Shown: positions 35,406-44,897, numbered from the stretch's first letter. The stretch is 64,000 nucleotides of DNA from Psychrobacter immobilis (GCF_904846235.1 NZ_CAJGZN010000001.1:124001-188000), one strand, 5' to 3'. Made by a program: numbers and translations. Notes: a model not told the origin generated them from the letters alone.

Positions 35406-36074
35406 ATGTTACATCTTCATCATTTAGCAAACTCGCGCTCGTTTCGTATTATTTGGCTGTTGGAAGAGCTCGGCGCCGATTATAAACTGACTTGCTATGA
35501 GCGCAATAAGGCATACCGTGCTCCTGACAGCCTAAAGCAAGTGCATCCGATTGGTAATGCGCCGATACTAGAAGCGGACGATCGTGTGCTGATTGAGTCA
35601 GGGTTTATCATTGAGTATCTGATTAAGCACTATGATAAAGAAAAGCAGTTCAAACCTGAAGATAATAACGAAGCAGCGTGGGAAGCCTACACGTTTTGGC
35701 TACACTTTGCAGAGGCTTCATTGATGCCACTGTTGGTCATGCGTTTGGTATTCACAAAAGTAGTGTCTCAGTCGCCAATGCTAATCAAACCTATCAGCAA
35801 AAAAATCCAAGGTCAGATTGAAAAAAACATGATCAGTAGCGGTTTGGAGAAGATGCTAGATATGATGGAGCGTCATCTACATGAAAATCACTGGTTTGCA
35901 GGTAGTGAATTTAGCGCCGCTGATATTCAAATGCATCTTGCAGTCTTGGGTGCCAATGCTGGTGCAGGTCTAGATCAGAGTAAATATACCAATCTTTTGA
36001 ACTGGCTCAAACGCTGCGAAGAACGAGATGCCTTTAAACGAGCAGAAAAAAAGGGTGGCCGTCTGAATTTTTAG
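35406..36074 (+). CDS. Glutathione S-transferase family protein
   Basis: 222 aa. N-terminal thioredoxin-like domain (LHHLANSRSFRIIWLLEELG, with the cis-Pro in GNAPIL and the ESGFIIEYL motif that binds the glutathione carboxylate) and an all-helical C-terminal domain (HLHENHWFAGSEFSAADIQMHL). The NSRSFR loop carries the Ser expected at the active site in bacterial GSTs of this type. Substrate unknown; detoxification or stress role likely. It is followed by a strong terminator. Confidence 0.88.
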   Translation: MLHLHHLANSRSFRIIWLLEELGADYKLTCYERNKAYRAPDSLKQVHPIGNAPILEADDRVLIESGFIIEYLIKHYDKEKQFKPEDNNEAAWEAYTFWLHFAEASLMPLLVMRLVFTKVVSQSPMLIKPISKKIQGQIEKNMISSGLEKMLDMMERHLHENHWFAGSEFSAADIQMHLAVLGANAGAGLDQSKYTNLLNWLKRCEERDAFKRAEKKGGRLNF

Positions 36075-36123
36075 AGGATACTGGTATAATCCTCTCTCAA
36101 CGCTTAAGTAGCCATGTAGACCA

Positions 36124-36157
36124 AAGGCTTTGTTTATGAATAAACAAAGCCTTTTTT
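36124..36157 (+). terminator. Terminator after the GST gene
   Basis: A perfect 13-bp stem (AAGGCTTTGTTTA, 36124-36136, with its inverse at 36141-36153) around TGAA, ending in six T. Very stable by eye. Confidence 0.9.
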
Positions 36158-36168
36158 AGGATAATGTT

Positions 36169-36480
36169 ATGACAGACCTAAATACCTCGAATAAAGGTAA
36201 TCTGAAGCAAGATAGTCTAGACAAAGATAATAATCAGTCAGCAACTCAAACATCACTTAATAAGCAAGATACCAGTATGCAAGAAAATAATAGACAACAG
36301 ATTAATAGCCAACAAGTCTCTATCAAATCGTGGTCACAGAAAATTCTGGTGGTCATTCTATGTGTGGCAAGCTTTTATGGTGGCTGGAAATCTTACGAAT
36401 CGAATATGGTAAATGAGTGCACTGCCAATGGTGGGCAAATGATTGAAGGTCAAAAGACCATGATATGCCAATTGTCATAG
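36169..36480 (+). CDS. Small membrane-anchored protein, unknown
   Basis: 103 aa. The N-terminal half is polar and Gln/Asn/Ser-rich (about 1-52), then one membrane span (ILVVILCVASFYGGWKS, about 59-76), then a 27-residue tail with two cysteines (ECTANGGQ, MICQLS) that may form a disulfide in the periplasm. AGGAT lies 6 bases before the ATG, supporting translation. No family recognised. Confidence 0.55.
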   Translation: MTDLNTSNKGNLKQDSLDKDNNQSATQTSLNKQDTSMQENNRQQINSQQVSIKSWSQKILVVILCVASFYGGWKSYESNMVNECTANGGQMIEGQKTMICQLS

Positions 36481-36583
36481 CTAGGGCATATTCTTCGTTT
36501 ATCTTATTTCTGTTATCGTTTTAGAATGAAGAGACGCACTTGTACTTCTGAGCCAGTACTCCTGATAAATAAAAGGCATCACT

Positions 36584-37720
36584 ATGCTAAAGCTAACCTT
36601 TTTGGGTACGTCCGCGGGTGTACCGACTAAACAGCGTAATGTGACCGCATTGGCCATAGAGTGTTTGAATCCGCATAGCTCTGGCGTACAGCAAGGAAGT
36701 CGGCAACAGAATAATCAGAGTAAGAAATCGCGTCCATGGGTGTTGATTGATTGCGGTGAAGGCACACAGCAGCAATTGCTACATACTAAGCTCTCATTGC
36801 ATCAAATGGCTGCTATCTGCATCACCCATGTGCATGGTGACCATTGCTATGGTCTGCCAGGGTTACTAGCAAGCGCTGCCATGTCAGGACGTCGTGATGC
36901 GCTGACTTTGATTGCCCCAAAAGCGATTGCTACTTTGCTTGATGCCATTACCTTAACCACGGAATTGTATTTACCTTTTGCTCTTAATTTTGTAGCGATT
37001 GAAGAGGTGTTAGCTGAGCAAGGTGATACGAACAAAGTCGACATTAGCTTAAGCGACCAACATCAGCTTGATATTGACATCACGCGGCTATCACATCGGG
37101 TTGCTTCTCATGCCTTTGGTATTACTCAGACTATTAGCCGCCGCATCCTTAATACAGATAAGCTTGTGGCAGATGGTATTCCAGCAAGTGCGCTGTGGGG
37201 TAAATTGCAGCAAGGCGAAGATGTCACGACTGAGGATAATAGACAATTGCACTCAGTAGACTATATCAATGAGGAAATACAGCAGACGCGCGTGGTGGTG
37301 GCAGGAGACAATGATACGCCAAATTTGTTAAGCGAAGCCGTTATCAATGCGGATTTATTGGTGCATGAAGCCACTTATACGCATGAGGTCATGATGGCTA
37401 TTCAAGCCAGAAACCCTGACTATGACCCAATGCATAGCAGTGCGCATGTGGTGGGCACATTCGCGCAAAAGATGAACCTGAAAAACATCATTTTGACCCA
37501 CTTTAGCGCTCGCTATCAGAAATTTGATAATCCAGATAGCGAAACGCCAAATATGGCATATATTCGTTTAGATGCTGAGAGCGTCTACAAAGGCAATCTC
37601 TGGTTAGCAATAGATTTTGACCAATATATGGTCAATGGTGCTGTTGAGTCGGTAAGCAATCAAGAGGGCAGTCAAGAAGAGAATCGCGTGCAGTATATAG
37701 GCTCTGCACGCAGTGATTAG
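36584..37720 (+). CDS. rnz: Ribonuclease Z
   Basis: 378 aa. Metallo-beta-lactamase-fold endonuclease that matures tRNA 3' ends or, where CCA is encoded, acts in other RNA turnover. The start LTFLGTSAGVPTKQRN is the RNase Z signature; metal ligands lie in THVHGDH (His82, His84, Asp86, His87), AGDNDTP and LTHFSARY, with HEATYTHE near 266. AAAGG precedes the ATG. All three tRNAs seen in this window encode CCA, so its usual role may be secondary here. Confidence 0.92.
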   Translation: MLKLTFLGTSAGVPTKQRNVTALAIECLNPHSSGVQQGSRQQNNQSKKSRPWVLIDCGEGTQQQLLHTKLSLHQMAAICITHVHGDHCYGLPGLLASAAMSGRRDALTLIAPKAIATLLDAITLTTELYLPFALNFVAIEEVLAEQGDTNKVDISLSDQHQLDIDITRLSHRVASHAFGITQTISRRILNTDKLVADGIPASALWGKLQQGEDVTTEDNRQLHSVDYINEEIQQTRVVVAGDNDTPNLLSEAVINADLLVHEATYTHEVMMAIQARNPDYDPMHSSAHVVGTFAQKMNLKNIILTHFSARYQKFDNPDSETPNMAYIRLDAESVYKGNLWLAIDFDQYMVNGAVESVSNQEGSQEENRVQYIGSARSD

Positions 37721-37760
37721 ACATGGCTAAGCTTAGATATGATTGAGCGTTAAATATGAC

Positions 37761-38732
37761 CTAGTGCTTACTGTCTTCGATAGCCAATTGTGTTTTACCA
37801 CTCCAAAAACGGCTAAATTGATAAGCAACTCGTCCTGAGCGACCGCCACGTTCTGAGGCCCAACGTAGCGCATCCTTTCTGATCTTATCAGGCATAGACT
37901 GACTTGCTAAAATTTCCTTAGCCTCATTATCCACATCAGCGGAGATTTTTTGCTGCTCTAAATTCAGATAATGCTGAACGATTTGCAGATAAGTCTGCTG
38001 ATCCATAGGATGGAAGGTGAGGGACAAACCGAACCGATCTGATAATGACACGGTCTCATCAATGGCCTCATAGGGATTGACTTCATCCGTCTGCCCATTA
38101 TAGATATCGACATTGTCTTTCATCATCTGCGGTAGCAAGCGACGGCGATTACTGGTGGCGTAGACCAGTAGTTTGTCTTGCTCAGAGTCTAGCGAGCCAT
38201 CGAGCACGCTCTTTAGCGCACGATAGCTCTCGTCTTGACCATTAAAAGCGAGGTCATCACAGTATACGATATAGCGGCAATGACAATCTGCTGGTAGGGC
38301 ATTAATAGCAGCACGAATCTTATCCAATACTTGCAGATCATCGCGCGCAACCTCAATAATACGTAAGCCTTCACTATGATGAGCTTGTAGCAAAGCGCGA
38401 ATCAATGATGACTTACCGGCACCGCGTGTGCCTGACATCAATACATGGTTGGCAGGGTAACCTTTAATAAACTGACGGGTGTTTTGTACCAGTTTCGATT
38501 TTTGCGTATCGATACCATGTAAGTCATCTAAGCTCAAAAACAGGTTGACCGACAAAGGCTGCAGGTGACCAGTGCGACCACCAACCCAGCGATAAGCAAG
38601 CTGGCTCGGGTCGATTTCAATAGTTGGTGTGACTCGCTCTTGTAAGTACTGACTGAGTAAGTCTAACAAAGGTGCGGGTAGGGCATAAGTAGGTTGATCA
38701 GATGGCATGGTCGGGGTAGTTGGTTGTGACAT
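37761..38732 (-). CDS. DUF815-family AAA ATPase
   Basis: 323 aa from the ATG at 38732 (MSQPTTPTMPS); in-frame upstream starts exist (ATG 38768, TTG 38774). The core has Walker A GTRGAGKSSLIRALL, a Walker B-like YIVYCDDLAF, a sensor-like YATSNRRRLLP and a C-terminal lid (ALRWASERGGRSGRVAYQF), as in DUF815 proteins, which are widespread P-loop ATPases of uncertain role. It is divergent from the protein kinase gene. Confidence 0.82.
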   Translation of the reverse strand: MSQPTTPTMPSDQPTYALPAPLLDLLSQYLQERVTPTIEIDPSQLAYRWVGGRTGHLQPLSVNLFLSLDDLHGIDTQKSKLVQNTRQFIKGYPANHVLMSGTRGAGKSSLIRALLQAHHSEGLRIIEVARDDLQVLDKIRAAINALPADCHCRYIVYCDDLAFNGQDESYRALKSVLDGSLDSEQDKLLVYATSNRRRLLPQMMKDNVDIYNGQTDEVNPYEAIDETVSLSDRFGLSLTFHPMDQQTYLQIVQHYLNLEQQKISADVDNEAKEILASQSMPDKIRKDALRWASERGGRSGRVAYQFSRFWSGKTQLAIEDSKH

Positions 38733-38909
38733 AGTGGCTCTAGCAATTAAGGTTGTCTTTAATACCATACCCAAAAATACAATTAACGCTGCTAAAATTT
38801 CAGTGCCTACAATCTTAGTACCTATTAATCGTAGTACTTGTAATCATTATTCGCGCTATTATTATCTTTGGAAATGATACGAATGGGAAGGCTGTAATCT
38901 CACTATATT

Positions 38910-39950
38910 ATGAGAAACAATACCATGGAAAATAGTGCCAGTAATCCGTCTATTACGCAAGCCTTGCAAGCCCAGGCGATACAGCTATTGCCCATTATTA
39001 CCCAAGAACTGGTCGCACAATATTTTAGCCAGATAGTGCATCAACGTATTGCTCAGCAAAGCACAGAACAAACGCAAGATGCCAAAACGCAACATATCGA
39101 CAATACTTACTTCCAAGGACTAACACGTGCCCAGCATCCGCAATTTGGTAGCGTGATGATTAAATGGCAGTTGAGTGATGGCGCTTATCCTATCGCTGCC
39201 GATTTAACTCACGAAGCGGATATTTTAGCTGCTGTAAATGCTTCATTGATAGTCAAAGATAATGCTATCGCACCGCCGCTATTGGCGCATCATTGTCTAA
39301 AAGTCCAAATACTAGAGCAGTTGAAACACCTAGTTATAGTGGTCATGCCTTATTATCCTAATGGTAGCTTGGCGAGTCAGCTAACCGCTTCAAAACATCT
39401 GTCATTGATAGCGTCACAAAAGCATCATTTCATCATGAAATCTGCACACTTGATAGCCAATTTGCATCAGGCTGGCTGGCTACACAATGATATTAAGCTC
39501 AGTAATATTTTGCTTGAAGGTTTTGACGATGAGTGGCCAGCAGATACTATGAGTAATGATCTGGCCCCTAGATTATTACTCACTGATTTTGCTTTATCAC
39601 AACGTATGACAGTGGCTAATAGCCAACCAAATATTGCTGGCACACCAGCGTATCTTGCACCTGAGCGCTGGCAAGGTCAGGGTGTAACGGTGCAAAGTGA
39701 TATCTACGCGTTTGGCATAATGATGGTTGAGATACTAACAGGGAAACGCCCGTTTCAAGTAAGCGCCGACAGCCATGATAAATCAAAAGCGTGGGCGATG
39801 CAGCATTGCCAGCAACCCATTCCAACATTGTCATCAGAATATAGTCACTATCAATATATGGTCGACAAAGCATTGGCGAAGCGGGAAGAGAGACGATATC
39901 AGAAGATGGATAAGATATTGATAGATTTGAAGTTATTAGAAAATAGCTGA
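38910..39950 (+). CDS. Serine/threonine protein kinase-like protein
   Basis: 346 aa (an ATG at 38925 is also possible). Hanks-type kinase: ATP-binding Lys85 in SVMIKW, catalytic loop LHNDIKLSN (Asp194), metal motif DFA instead of DFG (Asp226), activation-segment end GTPAYLAPERW and SDIYAFGIMMVEILTGKRPF. The glycine loop is poor. There is no membrane span or sensor domain, so it is a soluble kinase of about minimal size. The C-terminal DNA has a degraded second copy at 41138-41239, beyond the DJ-1 and RHH genes. Substrate unknown. Confidence 0.82.
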   Translation: MRNNTMENSASNPSITQALQAQAIQLLPIITQELVAQYFSQIVHQRIAQQSTEQTQDAKTQHIDNTYFQGLTRAQHPQFGSVMIKWQLSDGAYPIAADLTHEADILAAVNASLIVKDNAIAPPLLAHHCLKVQILEQLKHLVIVVMPYYPNGSLASQLTASKHLSLIASQKHHFIMKSAHLIANLHQAGWLHNDIKLSNILLEGFDDEWPADTMSNDLAPRLLLTDFALSQRMTVANSQPNIAGTPAYLAPERWQGQGVTVQSDIYAFGIMMVEILTGKRPFQVSADSHDKSKAWAMQHCQQPIPTLSSEYSHYQYMVDKALAKREERRYQKMDKILIDLKLLENS

Positions 39951-40120
39951 ATTTATGATTTTATTTTAAAAAGTGATTGTTTGTAGTATTCACATGTTAC
40001 CTAGTCGTTGTTTTTTATGTTTGAATGGATATTCAGGCTCATTTTAAGCGAAGTCGCTACAAACTAATTTGGGTTCCCATATTTCATTACAATGTTTTAT
40101 TACAATACAGTGAGAATATC

Positions 40121-40678
40121 ATGGCTAAAGTACTTATCATTACCGGTGATTTTGTTGAAGACTATGAAAACATGGTTCCGTTCCAAGCACTACTAGCAAT
40201 GGGGCATGAGGTTGATGCGGTCTGCCCAGATAAAGTAGCAGGTGATAGCATTGCTACCTCAATACACGATTTCGAAGGTGATCAAACTTATACCGAAAAA
40301 CGCGGTCATAATTTTGTCCTTAATGCGTCTTTTGCTGATATCAATGTAGAAGATTACGATGCCTTGTATTTGCCAGGTGGACGTGCGCCAGAATACTTGC
40401 GCTTGAATGCTAAGGTCATTGCAATGATTCAGCATTTCGCAAATACTGATAAACCGATTGCCTCAGTTTGCCATGGGCCACAAATGCTGACAGCTGCTGG
40501 CGTACTAAAAGGTAAAAAAGTATCTGCTTATCCTGCGTGTCAGCCAGAAATGGAAATGGCTGGCGCTGAGTATATCGAGTTACCTATGGATGGCGCTATT
40601 ACAGATGGCCAACTGGTAACGGGTCCTGCATGGCCTGCCCACCCAGCGATGCTAAAGCAGTTTGTTGCCTTGCTATAA
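40121..40678 (+). CDS. DJ-1/PfpI family protein
   Basis: 185 aa from the ATG at 40121; the ORF's earlier start at 40025 is not conserved-looking. Class-I glutamine-amidotransferase-like fold with the nucleophile in SVCHGPQML (Cys117) and the acidic partner in DFVEDYE, as in PfpI/YhbO proteins credited with protease, deglycase or stress functions. The signature [14 protein letters not shown] is intact. It stands between the kinase and the RHH gene. Confidence 0.9.
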   Translation: MAKVLIITGDFVEDYENMVPFQALLAMGHEVDAVCPDKVAGDSIATSIHDFEGDQTYTEKRGHNFVLNASFADINVEDYDALYLPGGRAPEYLRLNAKVIAMIQHFANTDKPIASVCHGPQMLTAAGVLKGKKVSAYPACQPEMEMAGAEYIELPMDGAITDGQLVTGPAWPAHPAMLKQFVALL

Positions 40679-40737
40679 GCATTAATTCGGGTCTGTTGAA
40701 CGTTCAATAGACCCCAGTATCGAGAGAGGATATATAT

Positions 40738-41136
40738 ATGTGCCAACTTTTTATTAGTGCTGACGACAGCTTGTGGAGCTCTAAAACCAAATCGCTTCGA
40801 ATTCAGGGAGTTGTCACTTCAATTCGTTTAGAAGTGTTTTTTTGGGATATATTAGAAGAGTTGTCATTTCGTGATCAAATGACGGTTAATCAACTGATCA
40901 CTAAGCTATACCTTGAATCTCTCGATGCTGATCATGATATTGGCAATTTCACTTCTTTTTTAAGAGTTTGTTGTTCTCGTTATTTATCTTTAATAGCCGA
41001 TGGCGATCTTTCTCGCGAAACAAGATTACCTTTAGAAAAAGTCGATGCAAGAAATATTATTCAACGTGAAACCCTCCGTAAAAATCAACGTAGTGCATTA
41101 TTCAATGATAGTGAAGGAATCCTTTCTATTAATTAG
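40738..41136 (+). CDS. Ribbon-helix-helix domain protein (RHH_4-like)
   Basis: 132 aa. The segment about 20-85 (KSLRIQGVVTSIRLEVFFWDILEEL, given here only as landmarks KSLRIQG and RLEVFFWDILEEL, then MTVNQLITKLY and TSFLRVCCSRYL) matches the ribbon-helix-helix pattern with a basic strand followed by two helices, seen in RHH_4 proteins. It may bind DNA as a dimer; targets unknown. GAGAGGATATAT precedes the ATG. Its 3' end runs directly into the kinase remnant. Confidence 0.75.
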   Translation: MCQLFISADDSLWSSKTKSLRIQGVVTSIRLEVFFWDILEELSFRDQMTVNQLITKLYLESLDADHDIGNFTSFLRVCCSRYLSLIADGDLSRETRLPLEKVDARNIIQRETLRKNQRSALFNDSEGILSIN

Positions 41137-41137
41137 T

Positions 41138-41239
41138 TCTGTCTATGGCAAGTACATGAAAGCATTGGCAAAGCGGGTAGAGAGGTGCTATAAAAGTACG
41201 GATGAGGTGCTGAAGGATTTAGAAAGGGTAGAAAAGTAG
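41138..41239 (+). pseudogene. 3' remnant of a second protein-kinase gene
   Basis: In one frame this reads YMKALAKRVERCYKSTDEVL and onward, matching the end of the kinase at 38910-39950 (VDKALAKREERRYQKMDKIL). At DNA level the 26 bases from 41159 match 24 of 26 in the intact gene. There is no start codon or kinase core in front of it: the RHH gene abuts directly. It is best read as the surviving tail of a duplicated kinase. Confidence 0.75.
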
Positions 41240-41294
41240 ATTAATGCTCTTGATAAGATATTTTATAGTTCTAACACCAAATTCCAGACACAAA

Positions 41295-41318
41295 AAAACC
41301 TGCTAAAAAGCAGGTTTT
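41295..41318. terminator. Terminator for tRNA-Leu
   Basis: AAAACCTGC (41295-41303) and GCAGGTTTT (41310-41318) with an A/T-run on both sides; on the minus strand the hairpin ends in seven T. Confidence 0.85.
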
Positions 41319-41349
41319 GATATTTGGTCTAAGATGTACTATCCGAAAA

Positions 41350-41434
41350 TGGTGGGGCTGGAGAGACTCGAACTCTCACACCTTGCGGCGCCAGAACCTA
41401 AATCTGGTGCGTCTACCAATTCCGCCACAGCCCC
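41350..41434 (-). tRNA. tRNA-Leu (TAG)
   Basis: 85 nt on the minus strand with a long variable arm (class II), acceptor stem GGGGCTG/CAGCCCC, discriminator A, encoded CCA, anticodon loop TTTAGGT (anticodon TAG) and T arm AGTTCGAGTCT. Confidence 0.97.
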
Positions 41435-41522
41435 ATTTTCGTTACTCTATCATCAAAAGCGATTAAACTCAAACGCTATCTAGACAGTTAACTGATTCGG
41501 TAGTGCGTCTCAGTGGTTGGCT

Positions 41523-41550
41523 ATTATATAGAGTTTTAATTGTTTGGCAA
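41523..41550 (-). promoter_or_regulatory. Promoter for tRNA-Leu
   Basis: On the minus strand TTGCCA (41545-41550) and TATAAT (41523-41528) are 16 bp apart, about 90 bp upstream of the tRNA. Confidence 0.75.
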
Positions 41551-41652
41551 CCCCTATTTGCAATTATTTTTAATTATTTATCATTTATTTTCGATATTAA
41601 TTTTAAGTAATTGATATTAATAATAATTTATTATCGTATTTTATGCGTTTCT

Positions 41653-43434
41653 TTATTCTTTAGTTGGTACTCTAGGGGCAGAAATATCCAACTGCTGCAA
41701 TTTGCGCGTCAGAGTATTGCGTCCCCAACCAAGTAAGCTCGCTGCCTCTATCTTTTTGCCGCCACTATGATTGAGTGCTGCTGTTAATAAAACACGCTCA
41801 AACTCAGGGGTTGCTGTTTGCAGAATATCAGTTTCACCCGTGCTTAACGACTGCTCAGCCCAATCAGCCAATGCTTGTTGCCAACTCTGGTTTTTAGGCA
41901 AAGGGCTACTTCGCTCATTTTGATGACTGTTTAACGCACTACTATTTAATACATTGCCACTTTGTACCAAGTTCTCTTGAGCGTCTTCCTGTGATGCGCC
42001 ATGCTCTTCATAAAGCACCGTATTAGGTGAGATGTTTTCAAGTAGCTCTGGTGGCAAATCTGTCGCCATCACAGTATCACCAGTAGCCATAACCGTGAGC
42101 CACAAACAGACGTTTTCTAATTGACGCACGTTACCACGCCAGTCAAACGTCTGCATAATTTGCAATGCGGCAGGATGTAGATGCTTTGGAGAGGTGTTCA
42201 TTTGCTCTGCAGCAGATTGCATAAAGTAGAGGGCTAATGCAGGAATGTCCTCAGGGCGTGTACGTAGTGGTGGTAGGGGTAACCGAATGACATTGAGACG
42301 ATAAAACAAATCTTCGCGGAATCGGCTTTGTTTTACCAGCTCTTCTAAGTTTTGATGAGTGGCTGCGATGATACGTACATCGACCTTTATGGGCTGCTGA
42401 CCACCAACACGATAAAACTCACCATTGGCTAGGACGCGTAACAGCCGTGTCTGAGTGCTAAAAGGCATGTCACCGATTTCATCTAAAAATAGAGTACCGC
42501 CGTCTGCCTGCTCAAAACGGCCTTGACGCATCGTTGTTGCACCAGTGAACGCGCCTTTTTCGTGACCGAATAGCTCAGACTCGATCAAGTCATGTGGTAT
42601 GGCTGCCATATTGAGGGCAATAAATGGTTGCTGTTTACGCGGGGAGTGTTGGTGCAATGCACTGGCCACCAACTCTTTACCCGTTCCAGACTCACCAGTA
42701 ATTAAGACGGAAATGGGAGATTGCGCCAACCTGCCAATAGCACGAAACACCGTTTGCATGGCTGGTGACTGTCCAATGATGCCGCTAGGGTTCCCATTAC
42801 TTTTGGTTTCGACGGCACCTTTGCTCTTATTGTCTTTGTTTGTCTTGCTAGCAGGTGCTGCTTTAGGTTTTATCAGGTCTTCAGTGAAAGTATCAGACGT
42901 TATATTGGTATTAGGTTCATCTGAAAGGGAAACAGTCGTTGTCTCTAAATTGGGCTGATAATTGATGGCTTTATAAATCGTTGCAACCGCATCATCTAAG
43001 TCAAAAGGCTTGGGTAGGTATTCAAAAGCACCAGTCTGATAGCTATTGATAGCAGAGGTCAGGTCTGAGTGTGCCGTCATAATTACGATTGGCATTTTAG
43101 GGAAATGCTGATGGACCCAGTCGCTAAAAGACAATCCATCCATCATTGGCATACGAATATCGGTCAATATGACGTCTGGTAATTGCTCGGCTGACTCTTG
43201 CTGTTTTAAAACATCATTAAGGCGAGTCCATGCTGCTTGTGCTTGAGTAAAACTGATAACGGTCAATCCAGCATCTTCAAACGTGTCTGCCAACACCATA
43301 CGTAGGGCTGCATCGTCATCGATTAACCACAATGTTGCAGGGTGGTCGCTGGGTGCATTATTCACAGTTACTATTTGTGATTGTGGTGATTGATCATCGC
43401 TTTTAGGTTGGAGGTCGTCGCTATATTCAGTCAT
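41653..43434 (-). CDS. ntrC: Nitrogen regulation response regulator NtrC
   Basis: 593 aa. Receiver domain with phospho-acceptor Asp92 in VILTDIRMP, a sigma-54 AAA+ domain (Walker A GESGTGKE, GAFTGA loop that contacts sigma-54, Walker B DGGTLFLDEIGD) and a Fis-type HTH (NHSGGKKIEAASLLGWGRNTL) at the end. It activates nitrogen-scavenging genes when phosphorylated by NtrB. It is about 120 residues longer than E. coli NtrC owing to a low-complexity linker after the receiver (about 160-220) and another before the HTH (about 480-535). It lies 98 bp downstream of ntrB. Confidence 0.94.
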   Translation of the reverse strand: MTEYSDDLQPKSDDQSPQSQIVTVNNAPSDHPATLWLIDDDAALRMVLADTFEDAGLTVISFTQAQAAWTRLNDVLKQQESAEQLPDVILTDIRMPMMDGLSFSDWVHQHFPKMPIVIMTAHSDLTSAINSYQTGAFEYLPKPFDLDDAVATIYKAINYQPNLETTTVSLSDEPNTNITSDTFTEDLIKPKAAPASKTNKDNKSKGAVETKSNGNPSGIIGQSPAMQTVFRAIGRLAQSPISVLITGESGTGKELVASALHQHSPRKQQPFIALNMAAIPHDLIESELFGHEKGAFTGATTMRQGRFEQADGGTLFLDEIGDMPFSTQTRLLRVLANGEFYRVGGQQPIKVDVRIIAATHQNLEELVKQSRFREDLFYRLNVIRLPLPPLRTRPEDIPALALYFMQSAAEQMNTSPKHLHPAALQIMQTFDWRGNVRQLENVCLWLTVMATGDTVMATDLPPELLENISPNTVLYEEHGASQEDAQENLVQSGNVLNSSALNSHQNERSSPLPKNQSWQQALADWAEQSLSTGETDILQTATPEFERVLLTAALNHSGGKKIEAASLLGWGRNTLTRKLQQLDISAPRVPTKE

Positions 43435-43532
43435 GTATTGGGCCTAATCAGCAATTATTGATGGTAAGTTGGGGATTGGGAGTTAGCGTTATGAAACTTA
43501 GCAGCCTTTAATTCATAAATTCATAATTTGTT

Positions 43533-44897
43533 TTATGTCTCAGTGATGGGTTGAGTAAATGGTAGATATAGCGTAAATCGGGTTTGCTTGTCTTCTTGTT
43601 CTTTTGTCGAGCTCACATCAATCATACCATGATGATGACTGATAATATCTTGGACGATGGATAATCCAAGACCTGTACCAGCTGCACGGCTAGTAACCAT
43701 CGGGAAAAATATCTGACCAATCAGAGCTGGATCAATACCTGAGCCATTATCAGTAATAGTAACTTGCATCACTTGCTTGTGCTGCTGTCCGACGATTGTA
43801 TGCTGAAAAGCAACCCGCGTTTGAATATGCAATGTCGGTTGATAGTCAGAATTGCCCTCAGTTTGTATGGCAGCTTGTAGTGATTCTTGAGACTCTGAGA
43901 TTTTATTCTGTTGTAGCGTTTGTTCGAACTCAGTCATCGACTCACAAGCATTATTAATAAGGTTTAAAAACACTTGAATCAGCTGATCCTTATCTGCACA
44001 CAACTCTGGCAATGATAAATCATAATCACGCTGTAACACTACCTGTGGATACTGATTGGTCACTAAGGTTAAGACATGCTCTAAAGGCTCATGGATATTG
44101 AGCGTTTGCCAGTTTGGCAGTTGATTGGAACCTAGAAGCTGCCCAATAAGATGAGTCAATCGATCAGTCTCTGAAATAATAATGTCCGTATAGTTGCGCA
44201 GCTTTTGATTCATTTTTTGCAAATCATGCTGCGTGTCAGTGTTGGTAGTTGTCAAAGCATTATCAGCGCTAGAGGTGTTAGTAGTAGATGCGTCACTGAA
44301 TTTAATAAACTGCCGTTGCAACAGCTGGGCTGCCCCGCGAATACCAGCAAGAGGGTTTTTTATTTCGTGCGCCACTGAGCGTAGCATATGACGGGCCACT
44401 GTATACTGCTGTTGTTGGCGCTGCTCCTCAGAGATACGACTTTGACGATCTTTACCCCACATCTCGATAATAAAATAAGGCTGCTGTTCATAGATGACCG
44501 GTGTGACGCTATAGTCGACTGACAATGATAAATTACCGTTTAGCGGTGTTTTTATGATGTGGTCATGATCGATAAAAGGTTGTTGGTAGTTCTGCGCTTG
44601 CACAAAGCGCTCGGTCAAAGAGTAAGCTGGCTCGCTCGAAGGCTCATTTTCATTTGTCTCACTACTATCATTATTGATAAATGCAATATCTTTAGTCTTT
44701 AACTCATCAGGTGCGAGCAGTGTCAAGATTGATTGATTGATTAGTCTGCCGCTACTAATGGCAAGTAGCTGCTCGGCTTGAGCATTCAACCGTGTGATTG
44801 ATAGCTCATCGTTGACCCATAAAATAGCGGTGAATAAGTGCTGAGATATAAATGCGAGGTCAGGGGTTGTTTTGGCGGTTATAAAATCAGCGTTCAT
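43533..44897 (-). CDS. ntrB: Nitrogen regulation sensor kinase NtrB
   Basis: 454 aa, soluble. N-terminal PAS domain (about 15-145), a DHp helix with phospho-acceptor His177 in SVAHEIKNPLAGIRG, and an ATPase domain with N box NLINNACESM and G boxes DNGSGID and GTGLGLSIV. NtrB responds to PII and 2-oxoglutarate status and phosphorylates NtrC. Two low-complexity inserts (about 75-92 and 200-222, Thr/Asn/Ser-rich) interrupt the fold. Divergent from rimO with a 135-bp gap. Confidence 0.93.
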   Translation of the reverse strand: MNADFITAKTTPDLAFISQHLFTAILWVNDELSITRLNAQAEQLLAISSGRLINQSILTLLAPDELKTKDIAFINNDSSETNENEPSSEPAYSLTERFVQAQNYQQPFIDHDHIIKTPLNGNLSLSVDYSVTPVIYEQQPYFIIEMWGKDRQSRISEEQRQQQQYTVARHMLRSVAHEIKNPLAGIRGAAQLLQRQFIKFSDASTTNTSSADNALTTTNTDTQHDLQKMNQKLRNYTDIIISETDRLTHLIGQLLGSNQLPNWQTLNIHEPLEHVLTLVTNQYPQVVLQRDYDLSLPELCADKDQLIQVFLNLINNACESMTEFEQTLQQNKISESQESLQAAIQTEGNSDYQPTLHIQTRVAFQHTIVGQQHKQVMQVTITDNGSGIDPALIGQIFFPMVTSRAAGTGLGLSIVQDIISHHHGMIDVSSTKEQEDKQTRFTLYLPFTQPITET

